In this document: piece after piece, positions 17,834-27,080 of the stretch
How positions within the stretch are numbered: position 1 is the first letter of the stretch
Layout of the letters: every line of letters starts with the position of its first letter
NCBI RefSeq assembly: GCF_014696385.1
Contig: NZ_JACJQB010000011.1
Location: 23,858 to 87,857, forward strand
DNA length: 64,000 bases
DNA from: Pseudanabaena mucicola FACHB-723
Lineage (GTDB): Bacteria; Cyanobacteriota; Cyanobacteriia; Pseudanabaenales; Pseudanabaenaceae
Direction of reading: 5' to 3'
Made by a program: the position numbers and the translations under genes
The notes under the pieces: model-generated
The model's database searches: none
Seen by the model: the letters and a program-made list of their open reading frames with translations, nothing else
What the model was told of the DNA's origin: nothing

Positions 17834-18647
17834 ATAAGCCCCAAAAATTTGCGCGTTCCTTTAGCCAGTCATTTTTGCGCCATTTTTCAACAATCGCCAT
17901 CACCTTTTCGCGTAAGTCTAAATGTTGCAGTCCACGCGGCATTGCGATCGCAAAACTATGCACTGCCAAGGGTTGTCCAACCACTGAAAATTCAGGATTT
18001 TCGGTCAGCCATTGCGTTAGGTTGATGCGATCGCCCACAAAAGCGGCAATCTGCCCATTTTGCAAAGCAGCTAATCCCTCTGCATAGGAATTTGCACCGA
18101 TAATTGCCGCTTTGGGGAATTGCGATTGAATGGCGGCAATCGCTGCTGAATTTTTGAGAGCACCAATTGCAGAGGTTTGCTTGATTTCTTGAGTCGTGAT
18201 GTCACGCTTCCCGATCGCCACCGTACTGTCGGTGTAGTAGGGCAATGAAAAATCTATTAGACGTGAGCGATTTGTTGTGACCGTAATTTGAGCAATTGCT
18301 ACGTCAATTTGATTATTTTGCAAGGTAGATAGGCGATCGCGATTTTGGACTGGGACTAGCTCAACGGGGATATTTAGTTCCTTGGCTAATTCACGGGCAA
18401 TATCAATTTCTAGCCCTACTAAGTTGCCACTGCGATCGCGAAATCCCAAAGGCGATAGATTATCTTTGACCCCAATTCGTAACTTACCGCGTTTTTGGAT
18501 TTTTTCGAGGGTATTAACTTCTGGAGTGATCGATGATGGCGATTCTGTTGCGATCGCAAATTCCTCATGAAAGAAAAGTTGTAGAAAATTTGCACTACTA
18601 AATAAAGCGAAGCCATTCAGGAAGGCGATAAAAATTAGCCAATTCAT
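17832..18647 (-). CDS. Extracellular solute-binding protein, family 3 (polar amino acid type)
   Basis: This periplasmic binding protein captures amino acids or similar small solutes for an ABC importer. From the ATG at 18647 (MNWLIFIAF) a signal peptide comes first. The mature domain opens GKLRIGVKDNLSPLGFRD and continues GLEIDIARELAKELN, the family-3 signature, then LIDFSLPYY. No permease or ATPase gene is adjacent, so it may serve a distant transporter or be a sensor-like orphan. Confidence 0.88.
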   Translation of the reverse strand: MNWLIFIAFLNGFALFSSANFLQLFFHEEFAIATESPSSITPEVNTLEKIQKRGKLRIGVKDNLSPLGFRDRSGNLVGLEIDIARELAKELNIPVELVPVQNRDRLSTLQNNQIDVAIAQITVTTNRSRLIDFSLPYYTDSTVAIGKRDITTQEIKQTSAIGALKNSAAIAAIQSQFPKAAIIGANSYAEGLAALQNGQIAAFVGDRINLTQWLTENPEFSVVGQPLAVHSFAIAMPRGLQHLDLREKVMAIVEKWRKNDWLKERANFWGL

Positions 18648-18672
18648 GATCACCTCTAGAGACAATAACAAT

Positions 18673-18743
18673 GATTACAGCGCTTTGCACTTACTTAAAA
18701 CCCAGAAATATTTTTAAAAGCGTCGCTTTTAAAAATATTTCTG
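18673..18743. repeat. AT-rich dispersed palindrome with GATTACAGCGC head
   Basis: A perfect 20+1+20 inverted repeat (CAGAAATATTTTTAAAAGCG) sits at 18703-18743, about 30 bp after GATTACAGCGCTTTGC. The same head and a similar palindrome occur at 33551-33632, and the head alone occurs inverted at 24150-24167. It lies in the intergenic region before the glycosyltransferase island. Confidence 0.75.
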
Positions 18744-18908
18744 TACTACATAAAGCCTCAATAGGCTGTATGTGTAGTTTAAGCAGTAAACCTAGACTTT
18801 CTTACTAATTTTATATGATGAAATAAGCTTTTCTGATATAGCATTAGTTATAGTTACTTTAATTTTTAGTTACTACTTGTTTAGTTGTTTAGGTAAGTTA
18901 GAGCGAAA

Positions 18909-19742
18909 ATGACTCGTTGCTACATTCTTTTGCCAGTTCACAATCGACGCGATATCACTCAAAATTTTATAGAATGTCTAAAATCTCAAACTTATCAAAA
19001 CTATGAACTAATCTTGATTGATGATGGCTCCATTGATGGAACAGCACAAATGGTAGCGAGTCAAATATCTAATTTAAAGATAATTACGGGGAAAGGTAAT
19101 TGGTGGTGGGCAGGTGGATTGCAACAAGGTATTAACTGGCTAAAAACTAATATTCCTGACTCCAAAGACGTGGTTTTGATGATTAATGATGATGTATTTA
19201 TAAAGCCAGATTTTCTAGAAATAGGCTTAAAACTTCTACAAAGAATGCCCAATACATTATTACAAGCTCAATGCTACAGTATGCAGACAGAGAACTGTTT
19301 GGATGTGGGAATAAACGCTGATTTTAATACCTTTACTTTTAGTACGCCTAATTCCTATCAAGCGATTAATTGTTTGTCAACGCGAGGCTTATTTATTAGT
19401 TGGCAAGACCTGCAAAAGGTAGGAGATTTTTATCCAAGACTATTACCACATTATTTGTCAGATTACGAATTCACAATTCGGGCATACCGTAAAGGCTTAA
19501 CTTTATGCACCCAATCAGACCTGAAAGTCTGGCTCAACGAAGAGACAACAGGATTTCATCCTAGGGGGAAACTTCAATTCACCTCTATACTAAAAAGATA
19601 TTTCTCTAGACGCTCTTCATCAAATAAAATTGACTGGACAATGTTTGTCTTATTAGCTTGTCCCAGAGACAAAATATTAATAAACCTAGGACGAATTTGG
19701 ATAAATGGGCTAGTTAAGTTATTTGCAGGGAGGGGCGCATGA
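18909..19742 (+). CDS. Glycosyltransferase family 2
   Basis: The 277-residue protein is a GT-A fold transferase, probably acting on cell-surface polysaccharide. Its N-terminus (CYILLPVHNRRDITQNFIECL) leads to the ELILIDDGSIDGT nucleotide site and LMINDDVFIKPD, which supplies the DxD-like metal site. WWWAGGLQQGINWL is a rhamnosyltransferase-like stretch. It overlaps the next gene by 4 bp (ATGA). It is the first gene of an AT-rich, HIP1-poor island. Confidence 0.88.
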   Translation: MTRCYILLPVHNRRDITQNFIECLKSQTYQNYELILIDDGSIDGTAQMVASQISNLKIITGKGNWWWAGGLQQGINWLKTNIPDSKDVVLMINDDVFIKPDFLEIGLKLLQRMPNTLLQAQCYSMQTENCLDVGINADFNTFTFSTPNSYQAINCLSTRGLFISWQDLQKVGDFYPRLLPHYLSDYEFTIRAYRKGLTLCTQSDLKVWLNEETTGFHPRGKLQFTSILKRYFSRRSSSNKIDWTMFVLLACPRDKILINLGRIWINGLVKLFAGRGA

Positions 19743-20674
19743 CCACTTGGCAGTTAAACACTCCAGTCGCCTTTATCATTTTTAATCGCCCAAATACAAC
19801 TAGTCGAGTGTTTGAAGTAATCCGTCAAGCTAAACCACCTAAGTTGCTGGTTATCGCTGATGGAGCAAGAAATAATCATCTTAACGATCAGCAAAATTGT
19901 GCTGCAACTAGAGCAATAATTGACAAAATTGATTGGAATTGTGAATTACTAAAGAATTACAGTGACTATAACTTAGGTTGTCGTGATCGTGTCTCCTCTG
20001 GACTAAATTGGGTGTTTGAACAGGTTTCTGAAGCAATTATCTTAGAAGATGACTGTTTACCCCATCCTAGTTTCTTTCGATTTTGCGAAGAGCTACTCAC
20101 TAAATACAGAGATGATTCGAGAATCATGCACATCTCTGGTGATAACTTTCAATTAGGTAAAAAGCGTACTCAAGCTAGTTATTACTTCTCTCGCTACAAC
20201 CATTGTTGGGGATGGGCAAGTTGGAGACGCGCTTGGCATTACTATGATGTAGATATGAAGCTATGGAGCCATATTCGTGATGGCAATTGGCTATATGACA
20301 TTCTTGGTAATAGTAATTATGTTAAGGATTGGCACAAAAATTTTCAAGGAAGTTGCGATCGCATCATCGACTCTTGGGATTACCAATGGGCTTTTGCCTG
20401 TTGGGTACAAAGTGGGTTGAGCATTTTACCTAATCAAAATTTAGTAAGCAACATTGGTTTCAGCCGTGGGGGAACGCATACATTACGCAAAAACCTATTA
20501 GCAGACCTGCCACTAAATGCAATGGAATTTCCTTTAAATCATCCAATTGCTATAGCTAGAGATTTAAAAGCAGATGACTACACACAAAAGCTTTTATTTA
20601 GCCGTAGCTTGATTTCTAAAATACGTCGAAGACTATGGGTTAACTCAAGTAGAAATATTTTTTCTAGACTTTAA
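19739..20674 (+). CDS. Glycosyltransferase (GT-A / nucleotide-diphospho-sugar type)
   Basis: The 311-residue product opens with PVAFIIFNRPNTTSRVFEVI. It carries LLVIADGARNN and the acidic AIILEDDCLPHPSFFRFC site, then the HCWGWASWRRAWHYYD segment. That set is typical of a GT family seen in sugar-polymer clusters, related in fold to GNT-I. Donor and acceptor are unknown. Coupling to the upstream GT2 gene by ATGA suggests they act on one glycan. Confidence 0.8.
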   Translation: MTTWQLNTPVAFIIFNRPNTTSRVFEVIRQAKPPKLLVIADGARNNHLNDQQNCAATRAIIDKIDWNCELLKNYSDYNLGCRDRVSSGLNWVFEQVSEAIILEDDCLPHPSFFRFCEELLTKYRDDSRIMHISGDNFQLGKKRTQASYYFSRYNHCWGWASWRRAWHYYDVDMKLWSHIRDGNWLYDILGNSNYVKDWHKNFQGSCDRIIDSWDYQWAFACWVQSGLSILPNQNLVSNIGFSRGGTHTLRKNLLADLPLNAMEFPLNHPIAIARDLKADDYTQKLLFSRSLISKIRRRLWVNSSRNIFSRL

Positions 20675-20676
20675 AT

Positions 20677-21465
20677 TTATTTGTGTAAGTGTCGCAAAAT
20701 GTAAAAGTAAGTCTTCTGAGAAAGATATTCTATTGTACGGATGATTTTCCAGTTTGTTGGTCTTTTATGTATTTTTTGATAGATTGTTGCATGTTTGCCT
20801 TTGCATTTACCTAACACTTTCAAACCCATCAATCTAGCAAACAGATTAAACGTATATCTAAAGTGGAAAGTTGAAGGGAGGTGACATTTAATTACAGGGC
20901 GGAAGCAATTAGCAATTATTAAGTACCCATTTAGAGATACAGTTTCTATCATGTTTTCAAAAATCTGAAGAGGATCAGTTACATGTTCTAGAACATCGGT
21001 GCTTACTAAACAATCATATTTTTTGTGTAAATTATGCACGAACTGAATTAATGGATAATCTTTACATTCTTCAATAGCAAAATTATTAGGATATGGCTCA
21101 TAAATATCAATCTCAATATTCCCAGACTTATTAGCAATTATCCTAGCTAGTGTTCCAAATCCACCACCAAAGTCCAAAACATGTTTAACTGATAATTGAA
21201 CAATCAAATCTGCAATAATATGACGATGTTGTAAAGATACTTCATGCTGTTCAATAAAGAAGCCATTTAGCAACCAAACTGGATGCTTATAAAAAGCAGT
21301 AATTTTTTCTTGATCTAGTATTAGATTGTCACAACCTAGATCATCCCAAACCTGATCCATCAGTTGCCACATTTGAGAAAGGCTAACAGATTTGTCTGGC
21401 AAAGTTGCAAGCAACCTTTGTATTTCTTGATATTCTTCAGAAGCTAAGGTATTGCTAATCTGCAT
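20677..21465 (-). CDS. Class I SAM-dependent methyltransferase
   Basis: The 262-residue product has an atypical N-terminal 95 residues. The Rossmann SAM-binding motif LDFGGGFGTLARIIA follows, then an acidic strand-2 end (IDIYEPY) and a DVLEHVTDP motif IV region. The sequence is of the kind found in polysaccharide clusters that cap glycans. It faces the preceding gene; the two stop codons are 2 bp apart. Confidence 0.82.
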   Translation of the reverse strand: MQISNTLASEEYQEIQRLLATLPDKSVSLSQMWQLMDQVWDDLGCDNLILDQEKITAFYKHPVWLLNGFFIEQHEVSLQHRHIIADLIVQLSVKHVLDFGGGFGTLARIIANKSGNIEIDIYEPYPNNFAIEECKDYPLIQFVHNLHKKYDCLVSTDVLEHVTDPLQIFENMIETVSLNGYLIIANCFRPVIKCHLPSTFHFRYTFNLFARLMGLKVLGKCKGKHATIYQKIHKRPTNWKIIRTIEYLSQKTYFYILRHLHK

Positions 21466-21508
21466 AAATTTTAGTGGTTATTTGTGTAGTTGGTTTTACA
21501 AGCAATTT

Positions 21509-22408
21509 TTATTTGAATTGACTTTTACTTTCCCATCTTAATGTTATAAATCTCTGAATTAACATCCATAAAGTCAATATTTTTTTATTGTTGGGACAAT
21601 ACATAATAAATATATAAGTTAATGGTACGATAAATAGATGTGATTTTTTGTGAAATAGTGCATAGATGAATCCTTGAATATGATTAAGATTTAGTTTCTT
21701 CTGTTCATTATGAAAATCATTTAATAAAATAATAGATGGAGCAACAAAAACTTTGATTTCCTGAGAATTAGCACGAATAGTAAGCTCAGAATCAGCATGA
21801 TAATGAGGTAAAAATGACTCGTTGTATAGCCCGATTTTAGTAAACACTTGGTGATGGATTAAAACACCATTACCTGCCAATGCATCTACCTGAATTATTT
21901 CATTATTCTTTATATGTTCGGGAATCTTTTCTAGTTCTAGATTGTGATAATTCAATTGTAAAAAATTCGCAGTTCCCCAATAATTAGTAGTCCCTATAGA
22001 CCAGATTAAGTTGGGATTAGACAGATAGTTAATAGAATTTCCTAAAATAAGTGCTTGATGTTTTTTTGCGATCGCAACCATTTTTGAAATATGATCGACC
22101 TTCACGACTGAATCATCATTGATAGTAAAAATATATTCACATTTATCCTTTAAAGCTATTTTTATCCCTGAATTAGTAGCACCTGCCCAATACTCATTAT
22201 CTGTCACCATAACTAAAGTCACTTGCGGAAAGCGTTTTAGAAGCTCTTCCCTTGTACCATCAGTAGAATTAGAGTCAACAACTATAATCTGAAGATTTGG
22301 GTAAGTTTGCAAAATAAATTGTCCTAAAAATCGAAACAATTTATCTTTACGATTACGAGTTGGAACCACTGCTGAAACTTTTGGGAATTCTATAAAACTA
22401 CAATCCAT
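21509..22408 (-). CDS. Glycosyltransferase family 2 (rhamnosyltransferase-like)
   Basis: From the ATG at 22408 (MDCSFIEFPKV, about 299 residues) the GT2 core begins at once: VSAVVPTRNRKDKLFRFL, LQIIVVDSNSTDGT and YIFTINDDSVV. A longer in-frame reading to 22540 would overlap the upstream gene by 125 bp and adds a non-homologous leader, so the later start is preferred. It sits 7 bp after the GT4 gene, in the same operon. Confidence 0.88.
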   Translation of the reverse strand: MDCSFIEFPKVSAVVPTRNRKDKLFRFLGQFILQTYPNLQIIVVDSNSTDGTREELLKRFPQVTLVMVTDNEYWAGATNSGIKIALKDKCEYIFTINDDSVVKVDHISKMVAIAKKHQALILGNSINYLSNPNLIWSIGTTNYWGTANFLQLNYHNLELEKIPEHIKNNEIIQVDALAGNGVLIHHQVFTKIGLYNESFLPHYHADSELTIRANSQEIKVFVAPSIILLNDFHNEQKKLNLNHIQGFIYALFHKKSHLFIVPLTYIFIMYCPNNKKILTLWMLIQRFITLRWESKSQFK

Positions 22409-22415
22409 AGTGAAT

Positions 22416-23672
22416 TTAGCGAGACAGCTCCAAAATATTCTCAAACAAAGCTTGGTATCGCTGAGCTTGAGTCGATTGATCAAACTCTTGCAATGCTTTT
22501 TGTCGAGATTTATATTGTAAATCTCGACAGCGCTCAGCATCTCTTAATACCCAATCTATTCCATTTGCTAAATCCTGACAATCAAAAGGTTTTGCCAAAT
22601 ACCCTTGAAGTTTATGCTGAATCATATCGGGAATACCTCCGATGTCAAAAGCAACGCAGGGAGTTCCACAGCTAATTGCTTCCATTACAGTATTGGGCAA
22701 ATTGTCTTGAGTAGAAGGGACTAATAATAAATCAACGGCTGCATACATAATTGATAGGGAAACGTCATCATGTAATTCCCCAAGATAATGACAGGGAAAA
22801 CCCAGATTAATAGGAGTTTTAGGTTCTGATGCACCAAATACTACCAACTCTAAATCCTCACATAACCCAGAGTTTTTTAAATATTGCAGAGTTGGCTGAA
22901 GAAATTGCCAGCCCTTACGAGGATCACTGGTTGCACGCATTGCCCCAAATAAAATCAATTGTTTATTTTGAGGTAACTGTAATCGGTCTCTAGCTAGCTT
23001 AGATTCCAATGGCTTATAAGTCTTAGTGTCCAAGCCATTAGGAATAACCTGAATGGAGCAATTCCCTAAGAGAGAACTTGCTCTAGTAACATCGGCTAGC
23101 CAATTGCTAGGGGTGACAATTGTTAAATCCAATGCTTGCCAAGCTTTTGCTTTGCGTTCCCATACCCACTTGGACAAATCTTTTTCTCGCCTACTGTGTA
23201 ATTGAGGACACTTACCACAATTAATAATGTAGCGATCACATCCTTGACTATAGTGGCACCCCCCTGTAAAAGCCCACATATCGTGAAGGGTTAATACTAA
23301 TGGTTGTCGCAACTTCTTTAAAGACTCGATTTGTATAAATCCACCCGAAATCCAATGCAGGTTAAGAATATCAGGATTAATTTGTTTTACTTCACTGGGT
23401 ATGGAATCAGGAATCCATTGAGGAAAAAAAGCGCCGTAGTTATCAAATTTACGGTAGGTATACAATGGAAGAGAATCAATTGTTGCTCTTGTCTTCGCAA
23501 TTCCAATCTTTAGTTTTGTCTCAGGGGCTATTACTGTCCAGTCATCACTAGATTTCTCCTGTACTAGCATTTGTGATTCTAGACCAATGTTCCGTAATCC
23601 TCGGTGCAATCTATAGGCAGCGCGAGCAGCTCCACCACGAGTATCAAAAGTGCTTAACAACAAAGGTTTCAA
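22416..23672 (-). CDS. Glycosyltransferase family 4
   Basis: The 418-residue GT-B protein has an N-terminal STFDTRGGAARAAYRLHRGL segment. A Cys-rich middle part (HYSQGCDRYIINCGKCPQL) is typical of a WcaC-like subgroup. The donor domain follows: LILFGAMRATSDPRKGW and LLLVPSTQDNLPNTVMEAISCGTPCVAFDIGG with the EX7E pattern. It probably adds a sugar to an exopolysaccharide or O-antigen-like chain. It leads the three-gene minus-strand operon with the GT2 and methyltransferase genes. Confidence 0.9.
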   Translation of the reverse strand: MKPLLLSTFDTRGGAARAAYRLHRGLRNIGLESQMLVQEKSSDDWTVIAPETKLKIGIAKTRATIDSLPLYTYRKFDNYGAFFPQWIPDSIPSEVKQINPDILNLHWISGGFIQIESLKKLRQPLVLTLHDMWAFTGGCHYSQGCDRYIINCGKCPQLHSRREKDLSKWVWERKAKAWQALDLTIVTPSNWLADVTRASSLLGNCSIQVIPNGLDTKTYKPLESKLARDRLQLPQNKQLILFGAMRATSDPRKGWQFLQPTLQYLKNSGLCEDLELVVFGASEPKTPINLGFPCHYLGELHDDVSLSIMYAAVDLLLVPSTQDNLPNTVMEAISCGTPCVAFDIGGIPDMIQHKLQGYLAKPFDCQDLANGIDWVLRDAERCRDLQYKSRQKALQEFDQSTQAQRYQALFENILELSR

Positions 23673-23746
23673 AACAACAAATACTGTATATTACAAGAAA
23701 AATTTTCATATGCTTTTATTCCAAACCCCAAAAATCATAAAGACGT

Positions 23747-23905
23747 TTATTGACTATTTAAGTAGGAAATACAACAATCTAATGAACCAAAGAATACTTC
23801 GTAAGGAGTGAGATAGTCAAGAGATTGTCTCAGTCTATGATTTATTACTAATGTTCCGTGGAACAGTTTGGCTAGGTGTACAAATTTATAAGATTTACAG
23901 GCAAT
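23747..23905 (-). pseudogene. Decayed IS30-type transposase C-terminus
   Basis: The minus strand reads, in one frame, an integrase-like tail: INHRLRQSLDYLTPYEVFFG, then a stop at 23747. That is the end pattern of IS30-family transposases (NxRPRKxLGYxTPxEVF). Upstream residues (KSYKFVHLAKLFHGT) do not continue a good transposase, there is no start, and only about 50 codons remain. It is a relic next to the glycosyltransferase island. Confidence 0.6.
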
Positions 23906-24299
23906 CAACACTTTGGACTCTCATCCTAAAGTTGAGAATATGTAAGCTTTTTAAGATCTCCACATAACACCATTTATGGAAGTGTTGAATTAAAAGGGCA
24001 TTGGTTAATCGGGGATAGGGTCTAAAAAGTCCATTTCATGACGACAGATTATCTCTGTGAGTTCTTTTCTGAAAAGATCTCTAGACACTGCATTTCATTT
24101 GAATTGGTGTTCTTACCCCAATATTGCCTAAATATTGATTTTTACGCAGAGCGCAAAGCGCTGTAATATTAACCAGTAAGCAATTATTGTGATCTTAGTG
24201 TGTCTAAGCTGCGTAATATCTAGCGTTAAACATGCGCCTAGGATTTAGAGCGTAGCCGCAAACCCTCCGCTACAGGCACTGGTACATTTTTTAATCGTT
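23906..24299. other. Non-coding stretch upstream of serA
   Basis: No reading frame is convincing. At 24150-24167 it contains GCGCAAAGCGCTGTAAT, the inverted head of the repeats at 18673 and 33551. The remaining bases presumably include the serA promoter, but no clear -10/-35 pair stands out. Confidence 0.4.
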
Positions 24300-25883
24300 A
24301 TGCCCAAAGTTCTCGTTTCTGACCCCATCGATCAAGTTGGTATCGATATCCTTTCTCAAGTCGCCACCGTTGACGTAAAGACGACCCTCAGCCCCGAAGA
24401 ATTGATCCAGATTCTTCCTGAATATGATGCAATCATGATTCGCTCTGGTACAAAATTAACCAAAGAAGCGATCGAAGCTGGTAAAAACCTCAAAATCATC
24501 GGTCGTGCTGGTGTTGGGGTCGATAACGTGGATGTTCCCACTGCTACTCGTATGGGTATTGTTGTGGTTAACTCCCCTGAAGGCAATACAATTGCAGCAG
24601 CAGAGCATACCCTCGCCATGATGATGTCGCTATCACGCTTTATACCTGCGGCGAATCAATCGCTTAAGGGTGGTAAGTGGGATCGTAAGAGCTTTACTGG
24701 TGTCGAAGTTTACAAGAAAAATCTTGGTATTCTCGGCTTAGGTAAAATTGGCTCCCATGTGGCATCTGTTGCCAAGTCTTTAGGGATGCGTGTCCTCGCC
24801 TATGATCCATTTTTGACCGCAGAACGTGCTGAAAAATTAGGTGTAAATCTAGTAGATCTAGAAATCCTATTGCGTGAAGCTGATTACATCACTTTACACT
24901 TGCCTAAAACTAAAGATACTGCTCACTTAATTAATGCTGAACGTATTGCTATCATGAAGGATGGTGTCAGAATCATTAACTGTGCTAGAGGCGGCATTAT
25001 TGACGAAGTTGCGATCGCAGATGCGATCAAGAGTGGCAAAATCGCAGGTATCGCCCTTGATGTATTTGAAAATGAGCCTCTCGAAGCTGACTCTGGCTTG
25101 CGCGAACTCGGTGATAACGTTATTTTGACCCCTCACCTCGGTGCATCAACCGAAGAAGCCCAAACTAACGTTGCCGTTGATGTGGCTGAACAAATCCGTG
25201 ATGTCCTGCTTGGCTTGCCAGCCCGCTCAGCGGTGAATATCCCTGGACTGCGTCCCGATGTATGGCAGAAACTTAAGCCTTATCTTCAACTTGCCGAAAT
25301 GCTCGGTAACTTGGTTGGACAATTGGCAGGCGGTCGCGTTGACACTCTCAATGTCAAGCTCCAAGGTGAAATCGCTAATAGTGAAAGCCAACCGATCGTG
25401 GTGGCAGCTCTCAAAGGTTTGCTATCCCCTGCGCTCCGTGAGCGCGTTAACTTTGTGAACGCCAGCATTGAAGCAAAGGAGCGTGGTATTCACGTTACCG
25501 AAACTCGCGATCCTTCCGTTGAAGACTACAGCGGCTCGATTCACCTCACCGCCCATGGCAACCAAGGTCAGCAGTCGGTAACTGGTGCATTGCTAGGCAA
25601 ATCCGAAATTCGCATCACAAGCATCAATGAGTTCCCCATCAATGTGGCTCCAACCCATTACATGCTGTTAACCTTACACCGTGATATGCCAGGTATTATC
25701 GGTCGCATTGGTTCTTTGCTTGGTAACTTTAACGTCAATATTGCCAGTATGCAAGTTGGTCGCCGTATGGTACGCGGTGAGGCGGTGATGGTCTTAAATA
25801 TTGACGATCCATTGCCTAGTGGTTTGCTCGATGAAATCGTGCATATTCAAGGCGTAACCGATGCTTTTGTGGTGAAGCTGTAG
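24300..25883 (+). CDS. serA: D-3-phosphoglycerate dehydrogenase
   Basis: SerA oxidises 3-phosphoglycerate to 3-phosphohydroxypyruvate, the first step of serine synthesis. The 527-residue long form has the substrate domain, a Rossmann NAD site (LGILGLGKIGSHVA), INCARGGIIDE, and the catalytic Arg/Glu/His set ending LTPHLGASTEEAQ. An intervening ASB domain and a C-terminal ACT domain (PGIIGRIGSLLG) follow. The ACT domain allows serine feedback in other long-form enzymes. The start is the ATG at 24300. Confidence 0.97.
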   Translation: MPKVLVSDPIDQVGIDILSQVATVDVKTTLSPEELIQILPEYDAIMIRSGTKLTKEAIEAGKNLKIIGRAGVGVDNVDVPTATRMGIVVVNSPEGNTIAAAEHTLAMMMSLSRFIPAANQSLKGGKWDRKSFTGVEVYKKNLGILGLGKIGSHVASVAKSLGMRVLAYDPFLTAERAEKLGVNLVDLEILLREADYITLHLPKTKDTAHLINAERIAIMKDGVRIINCARGGIIDEVAIADAIKSGKIAGIALDVFENEPLEADSGLRELGDNVILTPHLGASTEEAQTNVAVDVAEQIRDVLLGLPARSAVNIPGLRPDVWQKLKPYLQLAEMLGNLVGQLAGGRVDTLNVKLQGEIANSESQPIVVAALKGLLSPALRERVNFVNASIEAKERGIHVTETRDPSVEDYSGSIHLTAHGNQGQQSVTGALLGKSEIRITSINEFPINVAPTHYMLLTLHRDMPGIIGRIGSLLGNFNVNIASMQVGRRMVRGEAVMVLNIDDPLPSGLLDEIVHIQGVTDAFVVKL

Positions 25884-25937
25884 TGTAGATGTGGCGCAAT
25901 GCGTTACCCTATGAACTAGATTTAGTGGGTATGTATT

Positions 25938-26084
25938 ATGTCAACTTCAAAGCAATATATTCCGTCAGAAAAGTATCGTCAAATGTTGGTGCAGGATGCC
26001 AATCGCCGTTTTCAGGAATGGCATAATCGCTTTCTCAGCTACCAACAGGCTTATCTCGAAGACATGAATAAGCGTAAAAAATAA
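25938..26084 (+). CDS. Small hypothetical protein (48 aa)
   Basis: A 48-codon frame begins MSTSKQYIPSEKYRQMLV, is rich in Gln, Arg and aromatic residues, and ends in KRKK before the TAA. It fits exactly between serA and a terminator at 26086, which argues for expression. I recognise no family. A weak upstream sequence gives no clear ribosome-binding site. An overlapping frame from about 25889 is considered a shadow. Confidence 0.5.
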   Translation: MSTSKQYIPSEKYRQMLVQDANRRFQEWHNRFLSYQQAYLEDMNKRKK

Positions 26085-26085
26085 C

Positions 26086-26111
26086 AAAAAGGCTCGCAAT
26101 GCGAGCCTTTT
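26086..26111 (+). terminator. Rho-independent terminator after the 48-aa ORF
   Basis: AAAAAGGCTCGC-aat-GCGAGCCTTTTCTTT directly follows the small ORF stop and ends the serA unit. Confidence 0.85.
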
Positions 26112-26138
26112 CTTTGCGATATTTTTTGAAATATAACT

Positions 26139-27014
26139 ATGGATTTTTGGGAATGGTACGATCGCAATTTTGTTGCTGCTAAGGAACAGGATGTCCCCGT
26201 ATATGAATTAGAGTGGCTGATTTTAAAGCTCACAGGTTTAGATAAACTTGACCTGCGATTGCGATCGCAAAACATATCTCACAAAATTTCCCCAGAGCTA
26301 TTTACCCAACTTGAGCAACTTTGGCAACAACGACTTTGCGATCGCATTCCCGTGCAGTATTTAGCAGGATCGGTAACATGGCGTAATTTGGAATTACAAG
26401 TTTCTCCCGCCGTTTTAATTCCCCGTCCTGAAACCGAACTAATCATTGATATTGTCGTGGAGAATTGCCAAGCTTTGAGCTATCAGCAGGGAATTTGGGT
26501 TGATCTGGGAACTGGCAGTGGCGCGATTGCGATCGCCATGGCGAAACAGTTTCCCCTAGCCGAGATCCATGCTGTTGATTGCAGTGTGGCTGCCCTAGAT
26601 ATCGCCAAACTGAATGCTAGCCACAACCATCAAAATCATCAAACAATTCAATTCCATCAGGGCAGTTGGTTTGAGCCATTGGCTAACTTAAATTTGCAAA
26701 ACCAGCTAGCAGGCATGGTTTCCAATCCTCCCTATATTCCCAGTCGCGAGGTTCTCAAACTTCAGCCAGAAGTTACTAAACATGAGCCACATCTAGCCCT
26801 TGATGGTGGGGAAGATGGTCTTGATGATCTGTGGGAGTTAGTGGATACAGCCCCGCAATATTTGATGTCAGGAGGCTTTTGGATCGTGGAACTGATGGCA
26901 GGTCAAGCGCCCCTATTGCGATCGCAATTAGCAGCAGATGGCAGATATACAAATATGCAAATCCATCAAGATTATGCAGGTATTGAGAGATTTGTGTCAG
27001 CTTTTAGGAAGTAA
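26139..27014 (+). CDS. prmC: Release factor N5-glutamine methyltransferase
   Basis: PrmC methylates the GGQ glutamine of release factors RF1 and RF2. The 291-residue product has the N-terminal helical domain, VQYLAGSVTWRNLELQVSP, PRPETELIID, SAM motif VDLGTGSGAIAIAMA and the catalytic SNPPYIP. All key parts are intact. The CAATTCATGAATTG palindrome begins 4 bp after the stop. Confidence 0.95.
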   Translation: MDFWEWYDRNFVAAKEQDVPVYELEWLILKLTGLDKLDLRLRSQNISHKISPELFTQLEQLWQQRLCDRIPVQYLAGSVTWRNLELQVSPAVLIPRPETELIIDIVVENCQALSYQQGIWVDLGTGSGAIAIAMAKQFPLAEIHAVDCSVAALDIAKLNASHNHQNHQTIQFHQGSWFEPLANLNLQNQLAGMVSNPPYIPSREVLKLQPEVTKHEPHLALDGGEDGLDDLWELVDTAPQYLMSGGFWIVELMAGQAPLLRSQLAADGRYTNMQIHQDYAGIERFVSAFRK

Positions 27015-27017
27015 TGT

Positions 27018-27031
27018 CAATTCATGAATTG
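27018..27031. repeat. CAATTCATGAATTG palindrome, copy 1
   Basis: A 14-bp perfect palindrome lies 4 bp after the prmC stop. The same core is at 62471-62494 and 63268-63295 with longer arms. Confidence 0.6.
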
Positions 27032-27080
27032 CTGCTACCCAAAACCAGAGATTGTGCTGACCGCTAAGCGGACGTTGGCT

